DNA of 64,000 nt. Source: Clostridia bacterium. Lineage in GTDB: Bacteria; Bacillota; Clostridia; Lachnospirales; Lachnospiraceae. The notes beneath the pieces were generated by a model. The model worked only from the letters and a program-made list of their open reading frames with translations. It did not search any database and was not told where the DNA came from. The translations under genes and the position numbers were made by a program. The DNA lies in the NCBI GenBank assembly GCA_003246295.1, contig QKAS01000005.1, positions 1 to 64,000 of the forward strand, in the 5' to 3' direction. Shown piece by piece: positions 34,079-43,433 of this stretch (positions are counted from its first letter, which is position 1; every line of letters begins with the position of its first letter).

Positions 34079-35989
34079 ATGACACAGCATTTATTACATT
34101 CTCTAAGAGCAAGGATTATTCTAACAGTAATACTTCTAATCAGTACTCCATTCGCCATATTACAGCTATCAAACAGCCTTCTGGTATACAGTAAGTTAAA
34201 AGAAAAAACTATTTATACAACAGAAGCACTCTCAGTGTCAATTGCTACAAATGTAAACGAATTTGTAAACGGAGCTTATCGGAATTCTCTTCTTATGTCA
34301 CAGAACAATGATGTAGTGAAAGGAAATGATGAAGGACAGGAAGTTCTTGAAAGGGCAGTGGAGCAGTTTCCACAGTTTACGCATATTTATATTCAAAATC
34401 TGAGTGGACAACAGACAATACGTTCAAGTGGAAAACTTGCTGACAGGTCTGATAGATGGTGGTTTAGGCAAATGATTGAATCACCTGCAGGCTTTGTAAG
34501 TGATGCTTATATTTCAGTCAATGATCAAAATCTGGTAACTTCTGTATTTCTGCCAATCTATGATGAGGATGTGTTTTCGGGAATCTATGGTGCAGATATG
34601 ACCTTATCATCCATACAAGAAAAAATTGGAGAGTATTGGAATGACGATATTTCGTATCTGGTTCTTGATAGCAAAGGAACCGTGATCACTGGTTCCGACA
34701 TGAAACCAGGAGAATATATCAATTACATCGAGCGAACCAAAAGATCTGTTGTGTTAGATAAGGATGGCAATTACAAGCTGGATCAACAAGGGCGGATTGT
34801 TACATCTGTTGAAAAAATCAATCTGTCACATTCAATGGAAACGATTATTTCAAATGCCCTTAACATGAAAACACAGTCATTTCAGTTCAAAGAAAACAAT
34901 CAAATTATAGTATGCGCATATCAGCCGATTGATTTACCAGGTGAATCACAAGACTGGTCAGTTATTGTGTTTCAAAAACAGACAGATTATAGCAGTATCG
35001 TCATTTTAACAGTCTTATTTGTAGCTTTAATATCGCTTTGTATTGTTATAACATTTCGGCAGATCAATCATCAGGTATTGAGCCCTGTAATAAAAATTCA
35101 AAAAGATATGGAAAAAATCGTTGCAGGATCAACGGATGTAAAAATAGATATTCCAGAGCAAAATGAAATTGGAGCATTGGCATCGGATATCAATAAAATG
35201 GTGGAATCGTTAAAAATACAGCAACAAAGACTTGATGAACGGGAAAAAATGGCAGCACTTGGAACGCTTGTTGCTGGTGTGGCGCATGAAATCAACACGC
35301 CTCTTGGAATTGGTGTAACCACATCTACCTATATGCAAAAGCTGAATTATGATTGCAGAAAAGCACTGATTGAAGGAAACTTTACCAAACAAAAGCTTTT
35401 AGAGTATATGGAAACAATGAATGAAAGTCTGGATCTGCTGCAATACAATCTAGAACGTGGAAGTAATATCATACAGAGTTTTAAAAAGATTGCAGTCAAT
35501 CAGATATCTGAGAATATTGAGGATTTTTATCTGAAACAATGCGTGCAGGATGTTGTAACAAGTCTGGTACATGAATATAAAAACACAGGGCATCAGATAC
35601 AGATTATATGTGATGAGGCACTGATTGTCAGAAGTTATCCGGGAGCAATTGCACAGATTTTAACAAATTTCATACTGAATTCATTGACACATGCATTCAA
35701 AGATAGAAGTGATGGTATGATGACCATCAAAGCTTATAAACAGACCGAAAATCTGTATTTAATCTATGAGGATGATGGATGTGGAATTGAAGAAGAACAA
35801 AAGAAGCTAATCTTTACTCCGTTTTATACCACGAATAAACAGTTGGGTGGTAGTGGTCTTGGTCTGAGTATCGTATATAATCTGGTGACACAAAAACTGG
35901 ATGGAAAAATAGAAGTAGATAGCGAAAAGGGACATGGAATTAAGTTTACGATTATCATACCACTACAGGAGGACAGCATGCATGGATAA
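34079..35989 (+). CDS. Cache-domain sensor histidine kinase
   Basis: A 636-residue membrane kinase: TM1 (about 12-36), an extracellular PDC/Cache sensor (about 40-295, including DRWWFRQMIESPAGFVSDAY), TM2 (about 303-325), HAMP (about 325-378), HisKA with phosphoacceptor His403 (GVAHEINTPLG), and HATPase with ILTNFILNSLTHAF, YEDDGCGI and GGSGLGLSIV. The sensor probably binds a small ligand outside the cell. It overlaps the response-regulator gene by eight bases, so both proteins should work as a pair. Confidence 0.92.
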   Translation: MTQHLLHSLRARIILTVILLISTPFAILQLSNSLLVYSKLKEKTIYTTEALSVSIATNVNEFVNGAYRNSLLMSQNNDVVKGNDEGQEVLERAVEQFPQFTHIYIQNLSGQQTIRSSGKLADRSDRWWFRQMIESPAGFVSDAYISVNDQNLVTSVFLPIYDEDVFSGIYGADMTLSSIQEKIGEYWNDDISYLVLDSKGTVITGSDMKPGEYINYIERTKRSVVLDKDGNYKLDQQGRIVTSVEKINLSHSMETIISNALNMKTQSFQFKENNQIIVCAYQPIDLPGESQDWSVIVFQKQTDYSSIVILTVLFVALISLCIVITFRQINHQVLSPVIKIQKDMEKIVAGSTDVKIDIPEQNEIGALASDINKMVESLKIQQQRLDEREKMAALGTLVAGVAHEINTPLGIGVTTSTYMQKLNYDCRKALIEGNFTKQKLLEYMETMNESLDLLQYNLERGSNIIQSFKKIAVNQISENIEDFYLKQCVQDVVTSLVHEYKNTGHQIQIICDEALIVRSYPGAIAQILTNFILNSLTHAFKDRSDGMMTIKAYKQTENLYLIYEDDGCGIEEEQKKLIFTPFYTTNKQLGGSGLGLSIVYNLVTQKLDGKIEVDSEKGHGIKFTIIIPLQEDSMHG

Positions 35990-37598
35990 AAAAGATTTTG
36001 TTGAACTGAATCAGGATAACATGAAACTTGATTTCATGGATTTGCAGGATGATATTTTAGAAACAGAACATACAGAATTAAAAAAGCAACCTTATAAAAT
36101 TATTATTTCTGATGATGATGAAGAAGTACACAGAATGACCAAACTCGTTCTGAAGGGTTTTCAGATGGAAGGTATTGGACTTACATTTCTTGATGCTTAT
36201 TCAGAGAAAGAGACCATTGAGGTGCTGAAGGATAATCCTGATACAGCGATTATTTTACTAGACGTTGTTATGGAAGATAATGAATCCGGATTGAGAGTTG
36301 TAAAGTTCATGCGTGAAGAAATGAAAAATAATCTGACACGTATTATTCTAAGAACAGGTCAGCCTGGTGTTGCACCAGAAGAACGTATTATTGTTGATTA
36401 TGAAATTGATGATTACAAATCAAAGGCTGAGCTTACAGTTCAAAAGCTGATCAGTACCATGTATGTATGTTTAAGAGCACATAAGAATATTAAAGCATTA
36501 GATCGACATAAGGAAGGACTTAACAGAGTCATTCATGCATCTCAGGATTTGTTCAAATATCACTCCTTTACTGAGTTTTTAAATGGAATGCTTCATCAGG
36601 TCATTGCACTTTATGATGTTGAAGTCGACTCATTCTATGTAAGAGATGACAAATATTCCATGAACGGAATGGCCTTTATTAAAATTATGGAGTCTGCACA
36701 GGTTCTGGCAGGAACTGGTAAATATGAGCAGCTTATAGGACAGACGCTGGATCTGGATCATTGTCCGATACATTTAAAAAAGCTTGTAGAGCGTTTTGAA
36801 GTATCAGATGAACCGGAACTTGTGATCAGAGAAGGAAACTACCTTGGAATTTACAAACAGAATCTAGATAAATTGGTAAAAAACTATATTGTTTTGGAAG
36901 CAGATATCAGCAATGAAAACATTGAATTAATCAAATTATTTCTGACTAATTTTTCACTTGCAATTGATAATTTTATACTGAATATGAATGCAAATGAAAC
37001 ACAGAAAGAGATCATATTCAGAATTAGTGAAATTGTTGAAAATCGTTGTGACTCGACAGCAAATCATTTAAAACGTGTCTCAAAGATTTCCTCCTGTATT
37101 GCAGAGAAAATGGGATTTAATCAGGATATGGTACAGGCGATTTCATTGGCAAGTATTATGCATGATGTGGGTAAAATAGGAATCTCCGATGCAATTTTGT
37201 TGAAGCCCGGTAAATTAACACAGGAAGAATTTGAAAACATCAAAGAACATACAGTCATAGGTTATAACATTTTCAAAGATTCCAAATTACCAGTACTCAA
37301 ACTTGCAGCTAAAATTGCATTATATCATCATGAACGAAATGACGGAAATGGATATCCAGAAGGAAAACAAGCAGGCGAAATTCCACGAGAATGTGAAATT
37401 GTTGCAGTAGCTGATGTGTTTGATGCACTTCTTTCCAAGCGTTGCTATAAACCAAAATGGAGTTTTGAAGATACGATATCTTATATGGAAAAAGAAAAAG
37501 GTAAACAATTTGCGCCTGAAGTAGTAGACGTACTTATGGAAAATATAGGTGAGATCTATGAGATATTTGAATCCCTTCCAGATGAAAACGAAGAATAA
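35982..37598 (+). CDS. Response regulator with DUF3369 and HD-GYP domains
   Basis: About 538 residues: REC (about 38-165) with acidic SDDD (43-46), phosphoacceptor Asp94 and a conserved KSK (146-148); DUF3369 (about 178-335); HD-GYP (about 345-535) with His394-Asp395 (IMHDVGKIG), HH (449-450) and NGYPEG (456-461). The catalytic set is complete, so it should hydrolyse cyclic-di-GMP when phosphorylated by the kinase encoded upstream. ATG 35982 follows AGGAGG at 35968-35973; a start at 35934 would lie deep in the kinase gene. Confidence 0.92.
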   Translation: MDKKDFVELNQDNMKLDFMDLQDDILETEHTELKKQPYKIIISDDDEEVHRMTKLVLKGFQMEGIGLTFLDAYSEKETIEVLKDNPDTAIILLDVVMEDNESGLRVVKFMREEMKNNLTRIILRTGQPGVAPEERIIVDYEIDDYKSKAELTVQKLISTMYVCLRAHKNIKALDRHKEGLNRVIHASQDLFKYHSFTEFLNGMLHQVIALYDVEVDSFYVRDDKYSMNGMAFIKIMESAQVLAGTGKYEQLIGQTLDLDHCPIHLKKLVERFEVSDEPELVIREGNYLGIYKQNLDKLVKNYIVLEADISNENIELIKLFLTNFSLAIDNFILNMNANETQKEIIFRISEIVENRCDSTANHLKRVSKISSCIAEKMGFNQDMVQAISLASIMHDVGKIGISDAILLKPGKLTQEEFENIKEHTVIGYNIFKDSKLPVLKLAAKIALYHHERNDGNGYPEGKQAGEIPRECEIVAVADVFDALLSKRCYKPKWSFEDTISYMEKEKGKQFAPEVVDVLMENIGEIYEIFESLPDENEE

Positions 37599-39753
37599 AA
37601 TAGTATTTTTGTTTTTAACAATTCTGGTCATTGCTCTGCTGGCTATGATTATTATATGGAATCGGCCAAAAGTCGTGTTACATTATGCTGCATGGAACCT
37701 TGGCACAGCCGAGGAACCTGGAATGGAAAGGAAATTGATTGCATCCTTTCAGAAAGAACACCCGGATATCAAAATTGTAATTGAAGAAGCATTTGTGTCA
37801 AACTATGATGAAGCGATGAAAGCAGCAACTGATAAGGACACAATACCGGATGTGTTTATGTATAGTGGAAATGCAAAGGTTGCAGAGAACGACTGGTGTA
37901 TGGATCTGACAGAAATTGTTAAAAAAGATCAGGACTGGGAGCAAATTCCTAAAGTTCTTACTGATGCAACCTATATCAAAGGTAAGGTTATTGCAATTCC
38001 ATCGGCATTATATCTTTATGGCTATTATTATAATCGTGATGTCATTGAAAAATCAGGGTTTGATCCTTCAAAAGAAACCATGACACTAGAAGAATTTGTT
38101 TCATATGTTAAAAAAAGTACAAATCTGAAAGAAGGAAAGATAGGTCTTGCTGAAGCAGGCAGCATCTGTGAGTGGTATCCAGCAGCTTTAAATCCGGAAA
38201 TGGGATGGTTTTCCTGGGATGGTGGAAAACTGAATCTTGATTCGGAAGAGTTTAAATCAGCGATGGCATTAACCAGAGAATTAAATGTAGGAAAATATAC
38301 ATTTGCACTGCTTGATGAAAGTGAAAAGGAATCCTTGCAGTCGCAAGGAGACTGGGATGCTTGGAATCAGGGCAGAGTTGGATTCAAATTTGATGGAACA
38401 TGGGCAACAAGCAATAATATAAAAATATCTAAACAGATAGATTTCATGGGGCTACCTGGAGGAAGAACCTGTATTGTGCCTGATTTTTTATTTATAGCAA
38501 AAGGCAGCAAATATCCCAAAGAAGCATATGAGTTTGCGAAATATATGTCCGTATACTCAGAGGAAGGTTTTCAAGCCAGAATCGAGATTGCCAGGGAATT
38601 TAATCTTGAAATTAGTTCACTACCAATGATACAGAATCAGGCAGTGGTTGATGAATACTTCTCAATGATTCCTATGGGTGGGTTGAAACGTGCATACCAG
38701 AGGTTTATTGCAAAGCCAGAGGATACCTTTATAGAGGCTTCCAAAGTGATTCCGGGATATCAGGAAGCAAGATGGATGTATAAAACGCGTTACCAGGTGT
38801 CAGATCAAGAAAATGCAACAATTGGCGAGGTGATTAGTGCCTGTGGTCTTGGAAAAATGGAATATGGAGAGATTGCAGAAGATATGAATTATCTTGCAAA
38901 TTCCAGTATTTTAATTTATCCGCAGCAATTAACAAATGAAATTGGCGCAGAAACGATGACAGATACTGCTCCAGAAACAACACCGGAAACAATCTCTGAT
39001 TCATTTCAGATGAAGATTGGAGATACTGTACAAAAAGAATTATGGACACAGACAGAAGTATTTCCGGAAAATATAGATGATACCTTTGTGATTGACATCT
39101 GTCTGCCGGACCAGTTGGATGAGAATAAGAAATATCCGGTAGTTTATCTGACTGATTGTTACTGGAGAAGGGGAGATTATAAAGCGATAAAAGAATTGTA
39201 TGAGTCGGGAAAATCAGAAGAGTTTATTCTGGTGGGAATCGGATATCCGGACGACTATGATTTTGACACGATCAGGGAGAGGGATCTTTTACGACAACCG
39301 GATGAATTTCTTAAGATGATTATGGAGGGAGTCCTTCCTTATGTGGAGGAAACTTATCCAATCGATGTAGAAAACCGAACCTTTTGTGGTGCATCTTTTG
39401 GTGGTTATTTTATGATTTATTCTTTATTGCAAAGCGATGGCATTACGAAAGATATGTTTAAAAATTATGTTCTCGCTAGTCCAACATTTTTTGAAAGTAC
39501 AGATGGAAAGAATTTGTTTGAGTATGAAGAAGAATTTTCGAAAAGAACAGACACGCTGAATGTTAATATATATATGACAGTAGGCGGAGAAGAATCAGGC
39601 AGTCATTTCCTGGTTCCAATTTGGAAATTTGTAGAGACTCTGAACGAAAGAAGTTACAAAGGACTTCAGATAGAGTATGAAATTTATGATGGATTGGATC
39701 ATTATCATGTGTGGGTTCCATCACTATTAAAAGGGCTTGAAAAATTTTTATAA
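37558..39753 (+). CDS. Extracellular sugar-binding protein fused to an esterase
   Basis: About 731 residues. An N-terminal membrane anchor (about 14-33, no lipobox) is followed by an ABC-type sugar-binding protein (about 38-440: LIASFQKEHPDIKIVIEE, MYSGNAK). After an acidic linker comes an alpha/beta hydrolase of the enterochelin-esterase type (about 485-731): KYPVVYLTDCYW, nucleophile elbow CGASFGGYF (Ser613) and late His in GLDHYHVW. ATG 37558 has AGGTGA five bases upstream; ATG 37582 is an alternative. It overlaps the HD-GYP gene by 41 bases. It probably binds and deacylates an esterified sugar at the cell surface, perhaps to present ligand to the kinase. Confidence 0.85.
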   Translation: MRYLNPFQMKTKNKIVFLFLTILVIALLAMIIIWNRPKVVLHYAAWNLGTAEEPGMERKLIASFQKEHPDIKIVIEEAFVSNYDEAMKAATDKDTIPDVFMYSGNAKVAENDWCMDLTEIVKKDQDWEQIPKVLTDATYIKGKVIAIPSALYLYGYYYNRDVIEKSGFDPSKETMTLEEFVSYVKKSTNLKEGKIGLAEAGSICEWYPAALNPEMGWFSWDGGKLNLDSEEFKSAMALTRELNVGKYTFALLDESEKESLQSQGDWDAWNQGRVGFKFDGTWATSNNIKISKQIDFMGLPGGRTCIVPDFLFIAKGSKYPKEAYEFAKYMSVYSEEGFQARIEIAREFNLEISSLPMIQNQAVVDEYFSMIPMGGLKRAYQRFIAKPEDTFIEASKVIPGYQEARWMYKTRYQVSDQENATIGEVISACGLGKMEYGEIAEDMNYLANSSILIYPQQLTNEIGAETMTDTAPETTPETISDSFQMKIGDTVQKELWTQTEVFPENIDDTFVIDICLPDQLDENKKYPVVYLTDCYWRRGDYKAIKELYESGKSEEFILVGIGYPDDYDFDTIRERDLLRQPDEFLKMIMEGVLPYVEETYPIDVENRTFCGASFGGYFMIYSLLQSDGITKDMFKNYVLASPTFFESTDGKNLFEYEEEFSKRTDTLNVNIYMTVGGEESGSHFLVPIWKFVETLNERSYKGLQIEYEIYDGLDHYHVWVPSLLKGLEKFL

Positions 39754-39762
39754 GAAGGGCAG

Positions 39763-40749
39763 ATGAGTATGAAAATAGGAATTGCTGGGGCGGGTAGTAT
39801 TATCCCGGAATTTTTAAAGGCCGCTCAGAGAATTGAGAATTTTGATGTAATTGCAATCAGTGGAAGAGTGAGCAGCAAGGACAAATTAAATCAGTTGGCC
39901 AGAGAGTATAAAATTAAAAAAATATATATGGATTATGATGAAATGTTGCATGACACAGAAATTGATGCGGTTTATATCGCAGTACCAAACCATGTACATT
40001 TTGAGTATGCAAAGAAGGCGTTATTGAAACATAAACATGTTATTTTAGAAAAACCTTTTACATCAAATCATAAGCAGGCATGTGAGCTCGCAGAACTTTC
40101 GATGAGGGAGAACATTACGATATTTGAAGCGATCACCAACCAATACTACCCAAACTTCATCAAAATGAAGGAACATCTTCCGGATCTGGGTGATGTAAAA
40201 ATAGTACAGATGAACTATACGCAATACTCTAAACGTTATGACCAATTTAAGCAGGGTGTGATTTTACCGGTGTTTGACCCAGATAAGTCGGGTGGTGCAT
40301 TGATGGATTTAAATGTATATAATATTCATCTGGTCGTTGGATTGTTTGGTGAACCAATAAAGGTAGCGTATCATGCTAATATAGAACAAAATATAGATAC
40401 GTCAGGGATTCTGATTATGGAATATCCAACATTTCAGTGTGTCTGTATTGCGGCAAAAGATTGTGAAGCACCTGTCAGCATGAGCATACAGGGCGATCAG
40501 GGATATCTTTACTCAACATCACCTACGAATGTGATGCATGATGTTTCCTATCATGGCAATGATGGTAGGAAAGCATATTATGCCCTAAATCATATCCCGG
40601 ATCGATTTTATTATGAGCTGGAGGCTTTCCGGCAAATGATTGAACAGCAGGATATGTTACAGACACAGGAAAAGCTAAAGCAGTCATTGATTGTAATGAA
40701 GATATTGGATGATGCCAGAAGACAGGCAGGAATCCGGGTTTTAGAATAA
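39763..40749 (+). CDS. Gfo/Idh/MocA family oxidoreductase
   Basis: A 328-residue NAD(P)-dependent dehydrogenase: Rossmann GIAGAGSII near residue 5, AVPNHVHFEYAKKAL, EKPFTSNHKQA (about 95-105), and a C-terminal substrate domain. Members oxidise sugars or sugar-like cyclitols. It is nine bases after the fusion gene and last in the kinase/HD-GYP/fusion operon; a terminator follows at 40811. Confidence 0.9.
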   Translation: MSMKIGIAGAGSIIPEFLKAAQRIENFDVIAISGRVSSKDKLNQLAREYKIKKIYMDYDEMLHDTEIDAVYIAVPNHVHFEYAKKALLKHKHVILEKPFTSNHKQACELAELSMRENITIFEAITNQYYPNFIKMKEHLPDLGDVKIVQMNYTQYSKRYDQFKQGVILPVFDPDKSGGALMDLNVYNIHLVVGLFGEPIKVAYHANIEQNIDTSGILIMEYPTFQCVCIAAKDCEAPVSMSIQGDQGYLYSTSPTNVMHDVSYHGNDGRKAYYALNHIPDRFYYELEAFRQMIEQQDMLQTQEKLKQSLIVMKILDDARRQAGIRVLE

Positions 40750-40780
40750 TATATTTAAAAGAAACAGGAAGTTAAAAATA

Positions 40781-40792
40781 TCAATCGATTGA
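40781..40792. promoter_or_regulatory. LacI-type operator, upstream copy
   Basis: TCAATCGATTGA, flanked by ATA and CATAT. The same flanks surround TCAACCGGTTGA at 40934-40945, centred 153 bases downstream. The copy lies between the Gfo/Idh gene and its terminator, so its role is probably DNA looping or auxiliary binding by the LacI protein encoded at 47453. Confidence 0.7.
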
Positions 40793-40810
40793 CATATCGA
40801 AAACAATGAT

Positions 40811-40848
40811 AAGCACAACTCTTTTATCAAAAGGGCTGTGCTTTTTTG
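40811..40848 (+). terminator. Terminator of the kinase/fusion operon
   Basis: AAGCACAACTCTTTT (40811-40825) pairs with AAAAGGGCTGTGCTT (40828-40842) with one mismatch, followed by T4. It separates the kinase operon from the sucrose operon. Confidence 0.8.
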
Positions 40849-40933
40849 ATATAATGCTGCTAAATCGTAAAAAAGATATAAAATATGCACAAAAAACAGG
40901 AGCCGATATTTGTATAAATGTAATGAATATATA

Positions 40934-40970
40934 TCAACCGGTTGACATATAAATCATGGAGTGATATCTT
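40934..40970 (+). promoter_or_regulatory. Sucrose-operon promoter overlapping LacI operator
   Basis: Perfect palindrome TCAACCGGTTGA (40934-40945) overlaps -35 TTGACA (40942-40947); a 17-base spacer leads to TATCTT (40965-40970). Repression by the LacI protein encoded at the end of the operon, relieved by sugar, is the expected control. The leader to ATG 41060 is about 85 bases. Confidence 0.8.
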
Positions 40971-41059
40971 GAAATTACAACAATGCGCAGTTGTAATCAG
41001 GATGGATTTATCGGGAAAAGGGAATGTAACAATTGAAATCGTTTATTTGGAGGTATCAC

Positions 41060-42463
41060 ATGAAATTTAAGAAAGTAATAGCAATCATTGCAGTTGCAAG
41101 TATGATTATGGGAATGACTGCTGGATGTGGAAGTAATGATGCATCACAGGCAACAGATGCAGCACCAGCAGAAAAAACAGAAGAAGCAGTACAGGATGTG
41201 GCAACAGAAGAAGAGCAGACAGCCACAGAAGCAGAGACAACAGGAGAAGCTACTACTGATCTTGCTGGAACGGAAATTTCATTTCTAAACAGTAAGGGTG
41301 AAATTCAGGCAGCACTTGAAGAAATGGCAGTGACTTTTGAAGAAGAAACAGGAATCAGTGTTGAAATTATAGCATGTGGTGCAGGCGAATCACCTTATAC
41401 CAAGATTACAAGTGCTTATAATTCTGGAACAGCACCAACGATGGCGATGCTTGATACTACAGATGTGGTTGCACTTGCAAAAGAATATGCACTCGACTTA
41501 TCTTCAGAAAAATGGGTCAGTGAATGTGAAGGTCAGGTCACTAAAATTGATGATAAAGTATATAGCTTCCCATTTTGTGTTGAAGGAAGAGGGCTGATTT
41601 ATAATAAAGCAGCAATTGAAGAAACACTTGGTACAACCTTTGATCCAACATCCATCAATTCTTATGATTCTTTGAAGAAGTTGCTTGAAGATTTAAGAGC
41701 TGCAGGGATGGAAAGTCCAGTTGTTATTTCAAAAGAAGATTGGTCACTTGCGGCACATCAGTTAGGCTTTATTTATGATACGTATGATGGAACAACTGCA
41801 GGAAGTTCAGAACTGATTGCAAAACTGAAAGATGGATCACAGAAAGTGGAAGATTACGAAAGATTCAACCAGTTCATTACCACACTGGATTTACTTCTTG
41901 AATATAATATTAATGGAGAAGATCCACTTGGTGCATTATATGAACAGGATCCTATCTTCCTTGCAGATGGGGATGCAGCAATCTGGGCAAATGGATGTTG
42001 GGCATGGCCAAATATTGCTGAAGCTGGTGCAACAGCTGAAGACGAATATGGATTTTTACCATTTGTACTTGGAAATGACACTTCAGATTTTGCCAATAAT
42101 GGGATCCAGGCATCAGCATCAAAACAGGTCATGATTGATGCAGTACAGGCAACAGATGTACAGCGCGAGGCAGCGAAAGCATTCCTCAACTGGATTGTAT
42201 ATGAAGACAGCGGGCAAAAGATGCTGGTAGAAACAGCAGCAATTATCCCTGCTTGCTCAAATAATGCTTACGCAGCACTTGATCCATTGGGAAAAGATAT
42301 TCAGAGTAGACTGGAATCAGGCAAAGTATTTTCATCCTCCTTTATTGCACCTTCTGATCACTGGAGCGTACTTGGCGCATCCATGCAGAAGTATATTGCA
42401 GGAGAGACTGACAAAGCAGGTCTTGCAACAGAAATCGATGCCTACTGGACAGCACAGAAATAA
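41060..42463 (+). CDS. Sugar ABC transporter substrate-binding lipoprotein
   Basis: About 467 residues: a lipoprotein signal with Cys23 (MTAGC), an acidic Thr/Glu/Ala linker (about 24-75), and an extracellular solute-binding family 1 domain (AVTFEEETGISVEIIACG, GDAAIWANGCWAWPNI). It should capture sucrose or fructo-oligosaccharide for the two permeases encoded next. Start at ATG 41060 after GGAGGT; a start at 41033 would add a stretch that breaks the signal peptide. A GC-rich hairpin follows. Confidence 0.92.
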   Translation: MKFKKVIAIIAVASMIMGMTAGCGSNDASQATDAAPAEKTEEAVQDVATEEEQTATEAETTGEATTDLAGTEISFLNSKGEIQAALEEMAVTFEEETGISVEIIACGAGESPYTKITSAYNSGTAPTMAMLDTTDVVALAKEYALDLSSEKWVSECEGQVTKIDDKVYSFPFCVEGRGLIYNKAAIEETLGTTFDPTSINSYDSLKKLLEDLRAAGMESPVVISKEDWSLAAHQLGFIYDTYDGTTAGSSELIAKLKDGSQKVEDYERFNQFITTLDLLLEYNINGEDPLGALYEQDPIFLADGDAAIWANGCWAWPNIAEAGATAEDEYGFLPFVLGNDTSDFANNGIQASASKQVMIDAVQATDVQREAAKAFLNWIVYEDSGQKMLVETAAIIPACSNNAYAALDPLGKDIQSRLESGKVFSSSFIAPSDHWSVLGASMQKYIAGETDKAGLATEIDAYWTAQK

Positions 42464-42480
42464 AGTACAGATTGAAACAT

Positions 42481-42500
42481 GGGCGCTTTAACAAGCGCCC
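42481..42500 (+). other. RNA hairpin between binding protein and permease genes
   Basis: GGGCGCTT-TAAC-AAGCGCCC: a perfect 8-base GC-rich stem with no T-run behind it. Such hairpins at this point of sugar operons usually protect the binding-protein mRNA from 3' decay, raising its level over that of the permeases. Confidence 0.65.
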
Positions 42501-42545
42501 AAAAATAAGATTTTCTGATTTGAATGTAAGAAGAGAGGTACGAAG

Positions 42546-43433
42546 ATGGGTAGTATGGGAAGAAAAAAGGGTGAAAAAATAAAGAATCTTCTGATTTTTG
42601 CATTGCCTGGCTGTGCTACATTCTGTGCAGTAGTTATGATTCCGTTTCTATATGGATTTTATCTGACACTGACAGACTGGGATGGTGTAAGTAAAGTGAA
42701 AAATGTTGTAGGAGCAAACAACTATCTTGCTGTATTTCAGGATGCTCAATTCTGGTCCTCCATGGGACTTACTTTAAAATATGTCTTTTTTTCAGTCATA
42801 CTGGTCAATCTTCTGGCGTTTCTATTAGCTTATATACTCACAAATGGTTTAAAAGGGCAGAACTTTTTTAGAACAGGATTTTTCACACCGAATTTAATTG
42901 GTGGTGTTGTATTGGGATTTATCTGGCAGTTCGTATTTTCAAGAGTTCTTGTAAATGTTGGAGAAGCAACCGGATGGGGTATCTTTTCGTCATCCTGGCT
43001 TTCAGATCCAGGGAAAGCATTCTGGTCACTCGTCATTGTAACAGTCTGGCAGCTGTCAGGATATATGATGTTGATCTATATAGCCGGGTTTACGACTTTA
43101 TCTACAGATGTACTCGAAGCAGCAAGTATTGATGGTGCAACAGGACTACAGAAGATGAAAAGCGTTATGATACCGCTTATGGTTCCTTCTTTTGTCATTT
43201 GTATGTTTTTAACTCTTTCAAGAGCCTTCATGGTATATGATGTTAACCTGACTTTAACTGGTGGTGAACCATATGGAACAACAAGGCTGGTTGCAATGCA
43301 TGTATATGAAAAGGCTTTTACATCAAGAAATTATGGTGTGGGTCAGGCAGAAGCATTATTTCTTTTCTTGATAGTAGCATGTATTAGTGGCTTACAAATC
43401 TATTTTGGCAAGAGGAAGGAGGTTGAGGCATAA
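42546..43433 (+). CDS. Sugar ABC transporter permease 1
   Basis: A 295-residue MalF/MsmF-type permease with about six membrane helices and the EAA loop EAASIDGATGLQKMKSVMIPLM (about 196-217) that contacts the ATPase. Ribosome site AGAGAGGT. Its stop overlaps the start of the second permease by one base (TAATG). It probably imports sucrose or short fructans. Confidence 0.9.
   Translation: MGSMGRKKGEKIKNLLIFALPGCATFCAVVMIPFLYGFYLTLTDWDGVSKVKNVVGANNYLAVFQDAQFWSSMGLTLKYVFFSVILVNLLAFLLAYILTNGLKGQNFFRTGFFTPNLIGGVVLGFIWQFVFSRVLVNVGEATGWGIFSSSWLSDPGKAFWSLVIVTVWQLSGYMMLIYIAGFTTLSTDVLEAASIDGATGLQKMKSVMIPLMVPSFVICMFLTLSRAFMVYDVNLTLTGGEPYGTTRLVAMHVYEKAFTSRNYGVGQAEALFLFLIVACISGLQIYFGKRKEVEA

Noticed and set aside
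40750..41059. A riboswitch in the 310-base gap before the sucrose operon.
   Set aside because: The gap is explained by a terminator, two LacI operators and a promoter; no known riboswitch core was seen.
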